Origin: Areca catechu
Lineage: Eukaryota > Streptophyta > Magnoliopsida > Arecales > Arecaceae
NCBI GenBank assembly: GCA_021397845.1
Contig: CM038047.1
Coordinates: 130,740,112-130,804,111, forward strand
Length of the DNA: 64,000 nt
Direction of reading: 5' to 3'
Under the pieces are notes generated by a model that was given only the letters and a program-made list of their open reading frames with translations, was not told the origin of the DNA and did not search any database. Below, in pieces: positions 23,586 through 33,488 of the stretch. Made by a program: the position numbers and the translations under genes. Each line of letters opens with the position of its first letter. Position 1 is the first letter of the stretch.

Positions 23586-24933
23586 TGAAAGGATTATGCC
23601 CTATAAGCCAATATCTGTATCTCCCAGACCATTGTAAATTGACAAATTAATAAAGGCAATAACTTTTTCATCATTCGCTGTGTCATTATATGATGAACCC
23701 CATAGATTAGGGCTATGGTTGTAGGGCTATGATGAGATCATACCAGTGAGATCTAAGGCCTTAAAACCCTAATCTAGAATATTCCTAGTTATAGGAACCC
23801 TGAGTTGGGGATCAGGGTTTCCGGTAAGACTGGCACATCCTATGTATGCTGAAAAGGGTGACTGCTCTCACAGTCATTTGTGTAGGACACTAATACAAGG
23901 ATGTGGGTGCTCATTAGTGAATGAGTTCACTGAATAGATCCAGTTTGAGAACATCTAATGGAGCCTTAGCTGCTTGTCAATAGATGTTTTCTCATAGTGG
24001 GAGTTGTACAAGTAGTCCTATGACCTGAGACTGCCATAATACCTTATGTACATGAACCCATGCTTTGGTTCAATCTCATTCATGACACTGGGTCATGCAC
24101 AAGGTTGACGCTGGGTGTGGTGAATTGTATATGAAGGAAATGAGTAGGTCAACAAGGAATTGATCACTCCTAGTAGGAGGAGATTGCATCCAGCCAAATT
24201 AGGTCAGATGATGATTCAGGAAATCTTTGATCAAAGTACAGATATTAGAAATGATTTCTAATATCGAATTAATTGAATCATTAGTGTATGACTGAGCTGG
24301 GAATGAGTATAAACTGGATTTGACATGATTCCATATCCATAGTTATATTCGGGATGCAAGATGATTGAAGGATCGAATTGTACGGGAACTTTCCACTGAA
24401 GGGTAGTTTTGGAATTACACCAGAATTTCCATATCTTCCGGGTAGACATGACACGTTGCTAGACGTCAATCTTGTCTTGTGGGTTGATCAAATTAAATGT
24501 TTTAATTGGATCACAAATTAGGAGGAGTCCTAATTGACTGACTCGAGTTAGCTCGATTTGACCTAAATCGATTAGAATGAGTTCTGATCAGATTAGGTCA
24601 ACTTGCACTCGGACCCACTGCTGGCTAAGTATGGAACCCAATGGGTCACACACTTAGGACAGATAATCAAGGTTTTAATTTGGAATTAAATCTCGTTTGC
24701 AGATGAACACACTAGCATGTGTTGCAAACCATGGCTTCTACTTGAATCGGATTCGAGTTAGGGTTCCGATTTGGTCTTTTATAGATCCAAATTCATTCCG
24801 GTTTGAATCTAATTGAAGATTCAACACTTTGGGCTAATAGTAGGCTAGCAATTGGGCTAACCTAAGAGGCTAAACCCCTTTCCCACATCGCCTAAGTCCC
24901 TCCGCTTCTTTTCCCACGCGCGCGCGCAAGGAG

Positions 24934-24959
24934 AAGAGTCCACGCGCGCGTGGACTCTT
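24934..24959. repeat. 26-bp perfect palindrome in F LTR
   Basis: Arms AAGAGTCCACGCG and CGCGTGGACTCTT with no loop. It is repeated in the 3' LTR at 32416-32441. A second inverted repeat of the same sequence type follows at 25024-25049 (arms GAGAGTCCAC/GTGGACTCTC, 6-nt loop). A CGCGCGCGC run lies just upstream. Likely a U3 regulatory or structural element. Confidence 0.85.
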
Positions 24960-25274
24960 TCCAAGACGCGTCTTTGCGTGAAAAGAAAGAAAAAAGGCTG
25001 GTGATTTTTGAAAAGGCATGGAAGAGAGTCCACCTAGGCGTGGACTCTCCAAAAAGGGGAAAAATACCATGAAAAAGAAAAGAGAAACACCGAAGGGGCG
25101 CGACTCTTCCTTCTGCGCGCGCCCTTCTGTGTTTTTTTACGATCCTTCTTCGCGTCTTCCCATCCCAAAGGTCGTGAGATTAATCCCAAGGGCCATGAGA
25201 TAAAGACAGAAGACGTGAGAAGGGAGAGAGGGACGTGAGAGGATGTTTTCAGATGAGAAGGCGCCTCTCTGTCG

Positions 25275-25284
25275 CCTATTTAAG
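25275..25284 (+). promoter_or_regulatory. Probable TATA box of F 5' LTR
   Basis: The sequence CCTATTTAAG lies about 40-100 bp downstream of the palindromes and before the pyrimidine-rich segment that would hold the transcription start. It is conserved in the 3' LTR. Confidence 0.55.
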
Positions 25285-25502
25285 AAGAAGGCTTCACCGT
25301 AAAAATCATTCCAGATTTTCTACGGCGAAGCCTTGCTTCTCTTTCCTTCTCCCTCTCCAGAAGATTGTTTCCCCCTCCTCTCTTTCCTCTTTGATTCCTT
25401 TACAGAGCCTAGGCTCTGTCGAATCTCAAACAGAAGGAGAGTCAGAGAGAGAAACTCTCCGACGGTAAAGGAAGAAGGCGCCTCTTTTTCTTTCTTTCTT
25501 AC

Positions 25503-25598
25503 ATTAAGACAATTTTGTCTTAATTTTCTTCTCCCTCCAAGACAAGCCTTGTCTCATTTTAGGACAAGGGCTTATTCTTAAGACAAGAGTGTCTTAAG
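25503..25598 (+). other. Cluster of three AAGACA/TGTCTT stem-loops in F LTR
   Basis: Perfect arms at 25503-25524 (ATTAAGACAA/TTGTCTTAAT, 2-nt loop), 25540-25554 (AGACAAG/CTTGTCT, 1-nt centre) and 25577-25598 (CTTAAGACA/TGTCTTAAG, 4-nt loop). They lie downstream of the TATA box, so would be in the transcript. The repeated theme suggests an RNA signal or terminator-type structure. Confidence 0.7.
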
Positions 25599-26007
25599 GG
25601 GCCAAAGTTGCTAAAAACTAGGAGAAGGGTAAGAGAGAAGGTCATAGTCCCCGTTTGGCTAGAGGAGTCCTAGCCAATAGCCCATATATCAAGTTCTTGG
25701 GGTAGAACTTGATTGGAAGGAACCCAATTAAGGAGTCACTGTCTTGATCATCTGCCCGTGTGGATGACCATCGGAGGGCGGACAAGTGGATGCCTGGTGT
25801 GTTCAAAAGGTTACTCAATTTGGAGTTTATTTCTACATCAGACTGGATATAGCGATCTGAGGTTAGTATCTAAACTATGTTTAAATTTGGATATGCATGT
25901 AGTCATAAGTTTTAATTGTTAATAAGGAGATTTTGGGATTAGGGTTCGGACCTGATTTCATAAAATTTTGAAATCCACGCTTCCGCACTGGTTCCCGAAC
26001 CCAACAG

Positions 26008-26019
26008 TGGTATCAGAGC
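26008..26019 (+). other. Element F primer binding site
   Basis: TGGTATCAGAGC, complementary to the 3' end of initiator tRNA-Met, one base after the LTR end. Confidence 0.95.
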
Positions 26020-26430
26020 ATCCTTATTAGGATTAAAACTTATGCAGTTCAATTCATGATGTAGTATCATGTTAAAGTTTTTATATTGATGCACAATGCA
26101 TATCTTTGATTGAACATGAGTTTGATGAGTGCCACCAGTTAGGGTTTTCCACTGAAATCCTAATTGTCTTAGAGATATGATTAGCCCTGGAGCCATCATA
26201 CTGAAATAAGGTTGCCCTGGCATAATGGTGTATCCATTATGTGGTAAATGGTTGTCCTAGTATGATGGCACACATTTCACATATTTGCTTAGTTTAAAGC
26301 ATGTATTAATATATGTGATAGCTTTTAATTGAATGTGCTGGCATTGCATAAACCCCTCTTAAAATTATATTAAGTGGTAGTATAGTTAACCGATAAGCAT
26401 TATTAGTCATGATGGATAATTAGTCATTTC

Positions 26431-26570
26431 GGTGTCTAGAAAGGTGGTTCTGGGAAGGTAAAGGGAATCGTGGTTTTTAATTGGTTCCGTTGACTGACCT
26501 GGCCAATTTTAAATTGGTGTCTAGGAAAGCAACGGGGGGACCCCCACATCTCTTCCACTAGCCTGGCCGA
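26431..26570 (+). other. Cross-lineage leader module (F)
   Basis: Contains GGTGTCTAGAAAGGTGGTTC, TGGGA, GACCTGGCCAATTT, AAATTGGTGTCTAGGAAAGC and GCCTGGCCGATC in the same order as in G, D and C. It sits about 410 nt after the PBS and 590 nt before gag. F is copia whereas the others are Ty3/gypsy, so common descent of the whole elements does not explain it. Confidence 0.75.
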
Positions 26571-26639
26571 TCTGATTGATTTAATTCTTGACTAACATGC
26601 TTGGTGTTAAAATACTATTATTGGCCTTCCTTCATGATA

Positions 26640-26985
26640 GGTCATCATTGTGTTACGATCTATACTAGGTTTGTTGTGTACACACAAGACCTAATATGGT
26701 GACTAACACAATTTTTGGCCTAATACAATTATTTGTTTATGGCATGATTTAAAGTAATATTTTGTTGTGTACACACAAGGGTATTACTATTAAAGTCATG
26801 ACTATATGGCTATGAAGGGTCTTACTTAACTAAAATATTATAGTTTGTTGTGTATACACAAGGCTATTAATATTTTAGAGGCCGAGATAAGTTGAGAATT
26901 GTACAGGTTACAATTGGAAAGAGTTTTCCTACCTATGAACTTATATAAGATTTATTGTGTACACACAAGGTCTTTTATAAGGGAT
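26640..26985 (+). other. Four consecutive hairpins with a common TTGTGTACACACAA apex
   Basis: The apical word occurs at 26671-26688, 26762-26780, 26845-26863 (TATACACA variant) and 26952-26970. The flanks differ between copies yet pair within each. Copy 1: TAGGT/ACCTA and, further out, ATTGTGTTA/TAACACAAT. Copy 2: AGTAATAT/GTATTACT. Copy 3: CTAAAATATTA/TTAATATTTTAG. Copy 4: CTTATATAAGA/TCTTTTATAAG. Different but compensating stems point to a conserved RNA fold. Confidence 0.8.
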
Positions 26986-27162
26986 TGGGATCTCAACCCC
27001 ACTAAGAAAGATCAATTAAGGTTTTCTCAATCATCGTATAGAGGGTTATGATGCTCGATAAAATAGTGGGAGACATAATTAAATTAAAGTCCTAATTTAA
27101 TTATGTGTTGTCATTTCATGGTTGTTTGCTTATGTTTTCGTTCTTTGTTTAAATGTAGATAA

Positions 27163-30100
27163 ATGGCCTCTTCACTCTCACTCCGTAGTATTTTAGATGC
27201 CAACAAATTGACTGGGCCTAATTATGTTGATTGGCTGAGAAATTTGAAAATAGTACTCAGTCAAGAAAGAATTTCCTATATTCTTGATACCCCAATTTTG
27301 GAACCACCAAGGGAAGATGCCTCGCAAGAGGAGAAGACCACATATAATATGTGGCAAAATGACTCACTTACTGTCAAATGTGTTATGCTTGCCTCCATGA
27401 CTAACGAGTTGCAGAGGCAGCATGATAGCATGGATACTAACTCCATACTGCTAAATTTAAAAGAGCTTTATGGAGAACACAGTAGAACTGCTAGATATGA
27501 AATATCTAAGCAGTTGTTCCGTGCAAGGATGACAGAAGGTACATCAGTACAAGACCATGTATTAAAGATAATTGATCTAATCACTCGATTAGGTCAATTA
27601 GGTTTTGTAATGGATGGGGAGTTGAATCAAGACTTGATCTTGCAATCACTCCCAGAGTCATTTTCACAGTTTGTTCTTAATTACCATATGAACAAACTTA
27701 ATTCTTCCTTGCCTGAGCTGTTGAATATGTTGAAAACAGCAGAGAGCCATGTAAAGAAAAATAAGGCTCCAGTTCTTCTTGTGGATAAGAAGAAGACAGG
27801 CAAAAGGGGTTCCAGTAAGAGGATGAATCCCAAAGGGGGCATTAAGAAGAAGAAAGGAAAGAAGGCCTCCGGACAGATGACCTGCTTTCATTGTGGCAAG
27901 CCGGGTCATTGGAAAAGGAACTGCAAGATTTACCTTGCAAGTGTGAAGCCTGGTGCATCAGAGGCACCAAAAGGTATGAAAGAAGTTCATACTATTTTGT
28001 CATTGGATTCTTCCATTTCAAATACTTGGGTGTTGGATACCGCCTATGGTCATAACATCTGCAAATCATTGCAGGGACTTCAGGGGCTTAAAGTATTGAA
28101 GGAAGGTAACTTTGAGCTCTACGGTGCTGGAGGGGACCCCATCCAAGCAGAAGCTGTAGGGACTTATGTTTTGAAGTTACCTTCAGGGAAGATCTTGGAG
28201 CTAAGGAATTGTTACTATATGCCAAAAATCATTAGAAATATCATATCTGTATCCTTGTTACTTAAACAAGGATATACTATGAATGTAATGAGCAGTGGCT
28301 GCTCAATTTCTTTATCTAATGAAATTATATGTTATGGCATATTCTGCAATGGTCTCTTAACTCTTTCCACTAATGACAATATTTTTCATGTTTCTAACAA
28401 ACGGAAAAGAGATGATGTTAACAATACCTTACTTTGGCATTGTCGACTTGGACATATTAGTGAGACTAGGATTAACAAGTTGTACAAAGAAAATTTCTTT
28501 GATCCTTATGACTATGAGTCATTAGAAACTTGTGAATCATGTCTCATGGGTAAGATGACCAAGACTCCATTTAGTGGACATGGAGAAAAGACAAAAGAGT
28601 TATTAGGACTCATACACACAGATGTATGTGGGCCTATGACAACTCAAGCCTATGGTGGATACTCATACTTCATCACATTTACTGATGATTTTTCAAGGTA
28701 TGGATTTGTGTATCTAATGAAACATAAGTCCGATGCTTTTGAAAAATTTTTAGAGTATCAAAGTATGGTAGAGAAACAGACAGGAAAAAGTATAAAGATC
28801 CTCCGATCAGATAGAGGAGGTGAGTACTTATCCACTGAGTTTCTTGATCACCTTAAAGATAAGGGGATCATCTCTGAATGGACTCCTCCTTACACACCAC
28901 AATTAAATGGTGTTGCTGAAAGGAGGAATCGTACTTTATTGGATATGGTACGGTCCATGATGTGCTTCACGGAGTTACCTTTTACTTTCTGGGGATATGC
29001 TTTGGAAACAGCAACTTATATCTTGAATAGAGTACCATCTAAAACTGTCTCTAGCACTCCATATGAATTATGGAGAAGTAAGAAGCCCAATCTTAAGTAT
29101 ATTAAGATATGGGGATGTCCAGCCTATGTAAAAAGAAATTTTGGACATAAACTAGATGCTAGAGCAGACAAATGTCTATTTATCGGATATCCTAGAGATA
29201 GTATAGGATATGTGTTCTACCACCCTACTGAACAAAAGGTTTTGGTCAGTAGGCATGCCACTTTTATGGAAAAGGAATTTATCCTACAAAAGGGCACTGG
29301 TAGAAATATCGAACTTAATGAGATTCAGCAAATAGACACTTCTCAGTCAAGTAACAACATAGTTAATATAGAACCTGAACACACTCCTATCCGTAGGTCT
29401 GATAGGGTGCGACAGGCACCTGAGAGGTATGGGTTCATAATTGAAAATAATGAAGCCCAAATCATTCAAAATGATGAGCCTCTAACCTATACGGAAGCAG
29501 TCATGAGTAGAGACTCAGACAAATGGCTGGAAGCCATGAGATCCGAGATGGACTCCATGTATGTCAACCAAGTATGGTCTTTGGTTGATGCACCAGAGGG
29601 TATTAACCCTATTGGGTGTAAATGGGTCTATAAAAGGAAGATTGGGGCAGATGGCCAAGTTGAAACTTATAAAGCCAGATTGGTGGCTAAGGGTTTCAGA
29701 CAAAAACAGGGAATAGATTATGATGAAACATTTTCCCCTGTTGCCATGCTCAAATCTATTCGGATTATGCTTGCTATAGCAGCATATCATGATTATGAGA
29801 TCTGGCAAATGGATGTAAAAACTGCATTCCTCAATGGTTTCCTTGAGGAAGAGGTTTATATGTCACAACCAGAAGGTTTTGTCTTGGAGACTAAACCTAA
29901 TCAGGTATGTAGGCTAAAGAAATCCATTTATGGATTAAAGCAAGCATCCAGGAGTTGGAACATCCGATTTGATAAAACAGTCAAAGAATTTGATTTTTTC
30001 AAAAATGAGGATGAACCTTGTGTGTACAAGAAGACTAGTGGGAGTGCCATAGTTTTCTTAGTTCTATATGTTGATGATATACTTCTTATTGGGAATGATA

Positions 30101-31053
30101 TCCCAATGTTACAATCAGTCAAAGTGTGGTTATCGAAACAGTTTTCCATGAAAGACTTGGGAGAAGCATCCTATATACTGGGTATAAAGATCTATAGAGA
30201 AAGATCAAGAAGGATGCTTGGCTTGTCCCAGTCTAGGTACATTGACCAGGTGCTAAAGAGATTTAGCATGGAGGAAAGTAAAAGAGGTTACTTACCTATT
30301 GGTCATGGCATACGTCTTTCTAAGAGGATGTCTCCTAAGACACCTGAAGAAAGAAATAGAATGAATTCTATACCTTATGCTTCGGCTATAGGGTCGATTA
30401 TGTATGCTATGATATGTACCAGGCCTGATGTGGCATATGCCTTGGGTGTAGCCAGTAGATTTCAGGCTGATCCAGGAGAGGATCACTGGAAGGCTGTGAA
30501 AAATATTCTTAAGTACCTGAGAAGGACTAAGGATATTTTTCTTATATACGGAGGATCTGATCTTAAACTAGAAGCCTATTCAGACTCTAGTTTTCAATCA
30601 GACCCAGATGATAGTAAATCCATTTCAGGGTATGTCTTTACCTTGAATGGTGGAGCAGTAAGTTGGAAGAGTACTAAACAGCAGACTGTAGCTGACTCAA
30701 CTACCGAGGTAGAGTACATAGCTGTCAGTGAAGCCGCCAAGGAAGCTGTCTGGATGAAGAAATTCATCACAGAGTTGGGAGTAGTTCCTGAGATTGAGAA
30801 CCCGGTGCCACTCTATTGTGATAACACTGGAGCAGTTGCTCAAGCTAAGGAACCGAGAGCCCATCACAAGTCCAAGCACATTCTGAGACGCTTCCATCTT
30901 GTCCGAGAGATAATCGAAAGACAAGAAGTCTGCATCAATAGAGTAGATACAAAGAACAACATAGCAGACCCGTTCACTAAGGCTCCACCACAGCGGGAGT
31001 TTGATCGCCACCTCGATTGTATGGGGTTAAAGAATAAGAGCGATTGGCTTTAG
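27163..31053 (+). CDS. Element F gag-pol polyprotein (1296 aa, intact)
   Basis: A single frame from ATG 27163 (MASSLSLRSILDANKLTGPN) to TAG 31051-31053. Gag domain ~1-230 with a lysine-rich stretch, then a CCHC zinc knuckle CFHCGKPGHWKRNC at 241-254. Protease follows with catalytic D292 in the motif LDTAYGHNIC, which reads D-T-A. Integrase has its zinc-binding HHCC from about residue 426 and a DDE triad D487-D550-E586 (35-residue spacing). RT carries YVDD at 969-972. RNase H carries D1141, E1184 and D1220. The order PR-IN-RT-RH is diagnostic of copia. The protein copies element RNA in cytoplasmic particles and integrates the cDNA. No stop or frameshift was found, so activity is plausible. Expression would be from the 5' LTR. 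Confidence 0.95.
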   Translation: MASSLSLRSILDANKLTGPNYVDWLRNLKIVLSQERISYILDTPILEPPREDASQEEKTTYNMWQNDSLTVKCVMLASMTNELQRQHDSMDTNSILLNLKELYGEHSRTARYEISKQLFRARMTEGTSVQDHVLKIIDLITRLGQLGFVMDGELNQDLILQSLPESFSQFVLNYHMNKLNSSLPELLNMLKTAESHVKKNKAPVLLVDKKKTGKRGSSKRMNPKGGIKKKKGKKASGQMTCFHCGKPGHWKRNCKIYLASVKPGASEAPKGMKEVHTILSLDSSISNTWVLDTAYGHNICKSLQGLQGLKVLKEGNFELYGAGGDPIQAEAVGTYVLKLPSGKILELRNCYYMPKIIRNIISVSLLLKQGYTMNVMSSGCSISLSNEIICYGIFCNGLLTLSTNDNIFHVSNKRKRDDVNNTLLWHCRLGHISETRINKLYKENFFDPYDYESLETCESCLMGKMTKTPFSGHGEKTKELLGLIHTDVCGPMTTQAYGGYSYFITFTDDFSRYGFVYLMKHKSDAFEKFLEYQSMVEKQTGKSIKILRSDRGGEYLSTEFLDHLKDKGIISEWTPPYTPQLNGVAERRNRTLLDMVRSMMCFTELPFTFWGYALETATYILNRVPSKTVSSTPYELWRSKKPNLKYIKIWGCPAYVKRNFGHKLDARADKCLFIGYPRDSIGYVFYHPTEQKVLVSRHATFMEKEFILQKGTGRNIELNEIQQIDTSQSSNNIVNIEPEHTPIRRSDRVRQAPERYGFIIENNEAQIIQNDEPLTYTEAVMSRDSDKWLEAMRSEMDSMYVNQVWSLVDAPEGINPIGCKWVYKRKIGADGQVETYKARLVAKGFRQKQGIDYDETFSPVAMLKSIRIMLAIAAYHDYEIWQMDVKTAFLNGFLEEEVYMSQPEGFVLETKPNQVCRLKKSIYGLKQASRSWNIRFDKTVKEFDFFKNEDEPCVYKKTSGSAIVFLVLYVDDILLIGNDIPMLQSVKVWLSKQFSMKDLGEASYILGIKIYRERSRRMLGLSQSRYIDQVLKRFSMEESKRGYLPIGHGIRLSKRMSPKTPEERNRMNSIPYASAIGSIMYAMICTRPDVAYALGVASRFQADPGEDHWKAVKNILKYLRRTKDIFLIYGGSDLKLEAYSDSSFQSDPDDSKSISGYVFTLNGGAVSWKSTKQQTVADSTTEVEYIAVSEAAKEAVWMKKFITELGVVPEIENPVPLYCDNTGAVAQAKEPRAHHKSKHILRRFHLVREIIERQEVCINRVDTKNNIADPFTKAPPQREFDRHLDCMGLKNKSDWL

Positions 31054-31056
31054 TGC

Positions 31057-31067
31057 AAGTGGGAGAT
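31057..31067 (+). other. Element F polypurine tract
   Basis: AAGTGGGAGAT lies directly before the 3' LTR and just after the polyprotein stop, the standard copia plus-strand primer. Confidence 0.9.
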
Positions 31068-33488
31068 TGAAAGGATTATGCCCTATAAGCCAATATCTGT
31101 ATCTCCCAGACCATTGTAAATTGACAAATTAATAAAGGCAATAACTTTTTCATCATTCGCTGTGTCATTATATGATGAACCCCATAGATTAGGGCTATGG
31201 TTGTAGGGCTATGATGAGATCATACCAGTGAGATCTAAGGCCTTAAAACCCTAATCTAGAATATTCCTAGTCATAGGAACCCTGAGTTGGGGATCAGGGT
31301 TTCCGGTAAGACTGGCACATCCTATGTATGCTGAAAAGGGTGACTGCTCTCACAGTCATTTGTGTAGGACACTAATACAAGGATGTGGGTGCTCATTAGT
31401 GAATGAGTTCACTGAATAGATCCAGTTTGAGAACATCTAATGGAGCCTTAGCTGCTTGTCAATAGATGTTTTCTCATAGTGGGAGTTGTACAAGTAGTCC
31501 TATGACCTGAGACTGCCATAATACCTTATGTACATGAACCCATGCTTTGGTTCAATCTCATTCATGACACTGGGTCATGCACAAGGTTGACGCTGGGTGT
31601 GGTGAATTGTATATGAAGGAAATGAGTAGGTCAACAAGGAATTGATCACTCCTAGTAGGAGGAGATTGCATCCAGCCAAATTAGGTCAGATGATGATTCA
31701 GGAAATCTTTGATCAAAGTACAGATATTAGAAATGATTTCTAATATCGAATTAATTGAATCATTAGTGTATGACTGAGCTGGGAATGAGTATAAACTGGA
31801 TTTGACATGATTCCATATCCATAGTTATATTCGGGATGCAAGATGATTGAAGGATCAAATTGTACGGGAACTTTCCACTGAAGGGTAGTTTTGGAATTAC
31901 ACCAGAATTTCCATATCTTCCGGGTAGACATGACACGTTGCTAGACGTCAATCTTGTCTTGTGGGTTGATCAAATTAAATGTTTTAATTGGATCACAAAT
32001 TAGGAGGAGTCCTAATTGACTGACTCGAGTTAGCTCGATTTGACCTAAATCGATTAGAATGAGTTCTGATCAGATTAGGTCAACTTGCACTCGGACCCAC
32101 TGCTGGCTAAGTATGGAACCCAATGGGTCACACACTTAGGACAGATAATCAAGGTTTTAATTTGGAATTAAATCTCGTTTGCAGATGAACACACTAGCAT
32201 GTGTTGCAAACCATGGCTTCTACTTGAATCGGATTCGAGTTAGGGTTCCGATTTGGTCTTTTATAGATCCAAATTCATTCCGGTTTGAATCTAATTGAAG
32301 ATTCAACACTTTGGGCTAATAGTAGGCTAGCAATTGGGCTAACCTAAGAGGCTAAACCCCTTTCCCACATCGCCTAAGTCCCTCCGCTTCTTTTCCCACG
32401 CGCGCGCGCAAGGAGAAGAGTCCACGCGCGCGTGGACTCTTTCCAAGACGCGTCTTTGCGTGAAAAGAAAGAAAAAGGCTGGTGATTTTTGAAAAGGCAT
32501 GGAAGAGAGTCCACCTAGGCGTGGACTCTCCAAAAAGGGGAAAAATACCATGAAAAAGAAAAGAGAAACACCGAAGGGGCGCGACTCTTCCTTCTGCGCG
32601 CGCCCTTCTGTGTTTTTTTACGATCCTTCTTCGCGTCTTCCCATCCCAAAGGCCGTGAGATTAATCCCAAGGGCCATGAGATAAAGACAGAAGATGTGAG
32701 AAGGGAGAGAGGGACGTGAGAGGATGTTTTCAGATGAGAAGGCGCCTCTCTGTCGCCTATTTAAGAAGAAGGCTTTACCGTAAAAATCATTCCAGATTTT
32801 CTACGGCGAAGCCTTGCTTCTCTTTCCTTCTCCCTCTCCAGAAGATTGTTTCCCCCTCCTCTCTTTCCTCTTTGATTCCTTTACAGAGCCTAGGCTCTGT
32901 CGAATCTCAGAACAGAAGGAGAGTCAGAGAGAGAAACTCTCCGACGGTAAAGGAAGAAGGCGCCTCTTTTTCTTTCTTTCTTACATTAAGACAATTTTGT
33001 CTTAATTTTCTTCTCCCTCCAAGACAAGCCTTGTCTCATTTTAGGACAAGGGCTTATTCTTAAGACAAGAGTGTCTTAAGGGGCCAAAGTTGCTAAAAAC
33101 TAGGAGAAGGGTAAGAGAGAAGGTCATAGTCCCCGTTTGGCTAGAGGAGTCCTAGCCAATAGCCCATATATCAAGTTCTTGGGGTAGAACTTGATTGGAA
33201 GGAACCCAATTAAGGAGTCACTGTCTTGATCATCTGCCCGTGTGGATCACCATCGGAGGGCGGACAAGTGGACGCCTGGTGTGTTCAAAAGGTTACTCAA
33301 TTTGGAGTTTATTTCTACATCAGACTGGATATAGCGATCTGAGGTTAGTATCTAAACTATGTTTAAATTTGGATATGCATGTAGTCATAAATTTTAATTG
33401 TTAATAAGGAGATTTTGGGATTAGGGTTCGGACCTGATTTCATAAAATTTTGAAATCCACGCTTCCGCACTGGTTCCCGAACCCAACA
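31068..33488 (+). repeat. Element F 3' LTR (2421 bp)
   Basis: TGAAAGGATT to CCCAACA, same length as the 5' LTR. Differences are scattered, mostly transitions (for example CTAGTCATAGG against CTAGTTATAGG). The palindrome recurs at 32416-32441. Confidence 0.95.

Larger units (their letters stand above)
23586..26006 (+). repeat. Element F 5' LTR (2421 bp)
   Basis: Runs from TGAAAGGATTATGCCC to CCCGAACCCAACA. It includes two GC-rich palindromes (24934-24959 and 25024-25049), a CCTATTTAAG TATA-like box near 25275-25284 and three stem-loops at 25503-25598. Short open frames on both strands carry no domain and are not genes. Confidence 0.95.
26020..27162 (+). other. Element F 5' leader (about 1.1 kb, non-coding)
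   Basis: Long untranslated leader between PBS and the polyprotein start. It contains the cross-lineage module (26431-26570) and four related hairpins (about 26640-26985), annotated separately. No ORF with a recognisable product. Confidence 0.85.
23586..33488 (+). mobile_element. Element F: young, nearly intact Ty1/copia retrotransposon (9.9 kb)
   Basis: Two 2421-bp LTRs, a tRNA-iMet PBS, a long structured leader, one uninterrupted gag-pol frame and a polypurine tract. It is flanked by CCACA on both sides (23581-23585 and 33489-33493). By eye the LTRs differ at about ten bases plus two single-base indels (about 0.4%), so this is the most recent insertion in the window. With a commonly used grass rate of 1.3e-8 per site per year this would be of order 0.2 million years. 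The long LTR and protein order suggest the Tork/Angela branch, but a tree is needed. Confidence 0.95.

Noticed and set aside
24258..24469. Conserved short minus-strand frames present in both F LTRs
   Set aside because: Conservation only reflects LTR identity. No domain, and opposite to transcription.
27664..30149. Minus-strand frames inside F's polyprotein
   Set aside because: They are antisense shadows of the intact gag-pol frame without recognisable domains.
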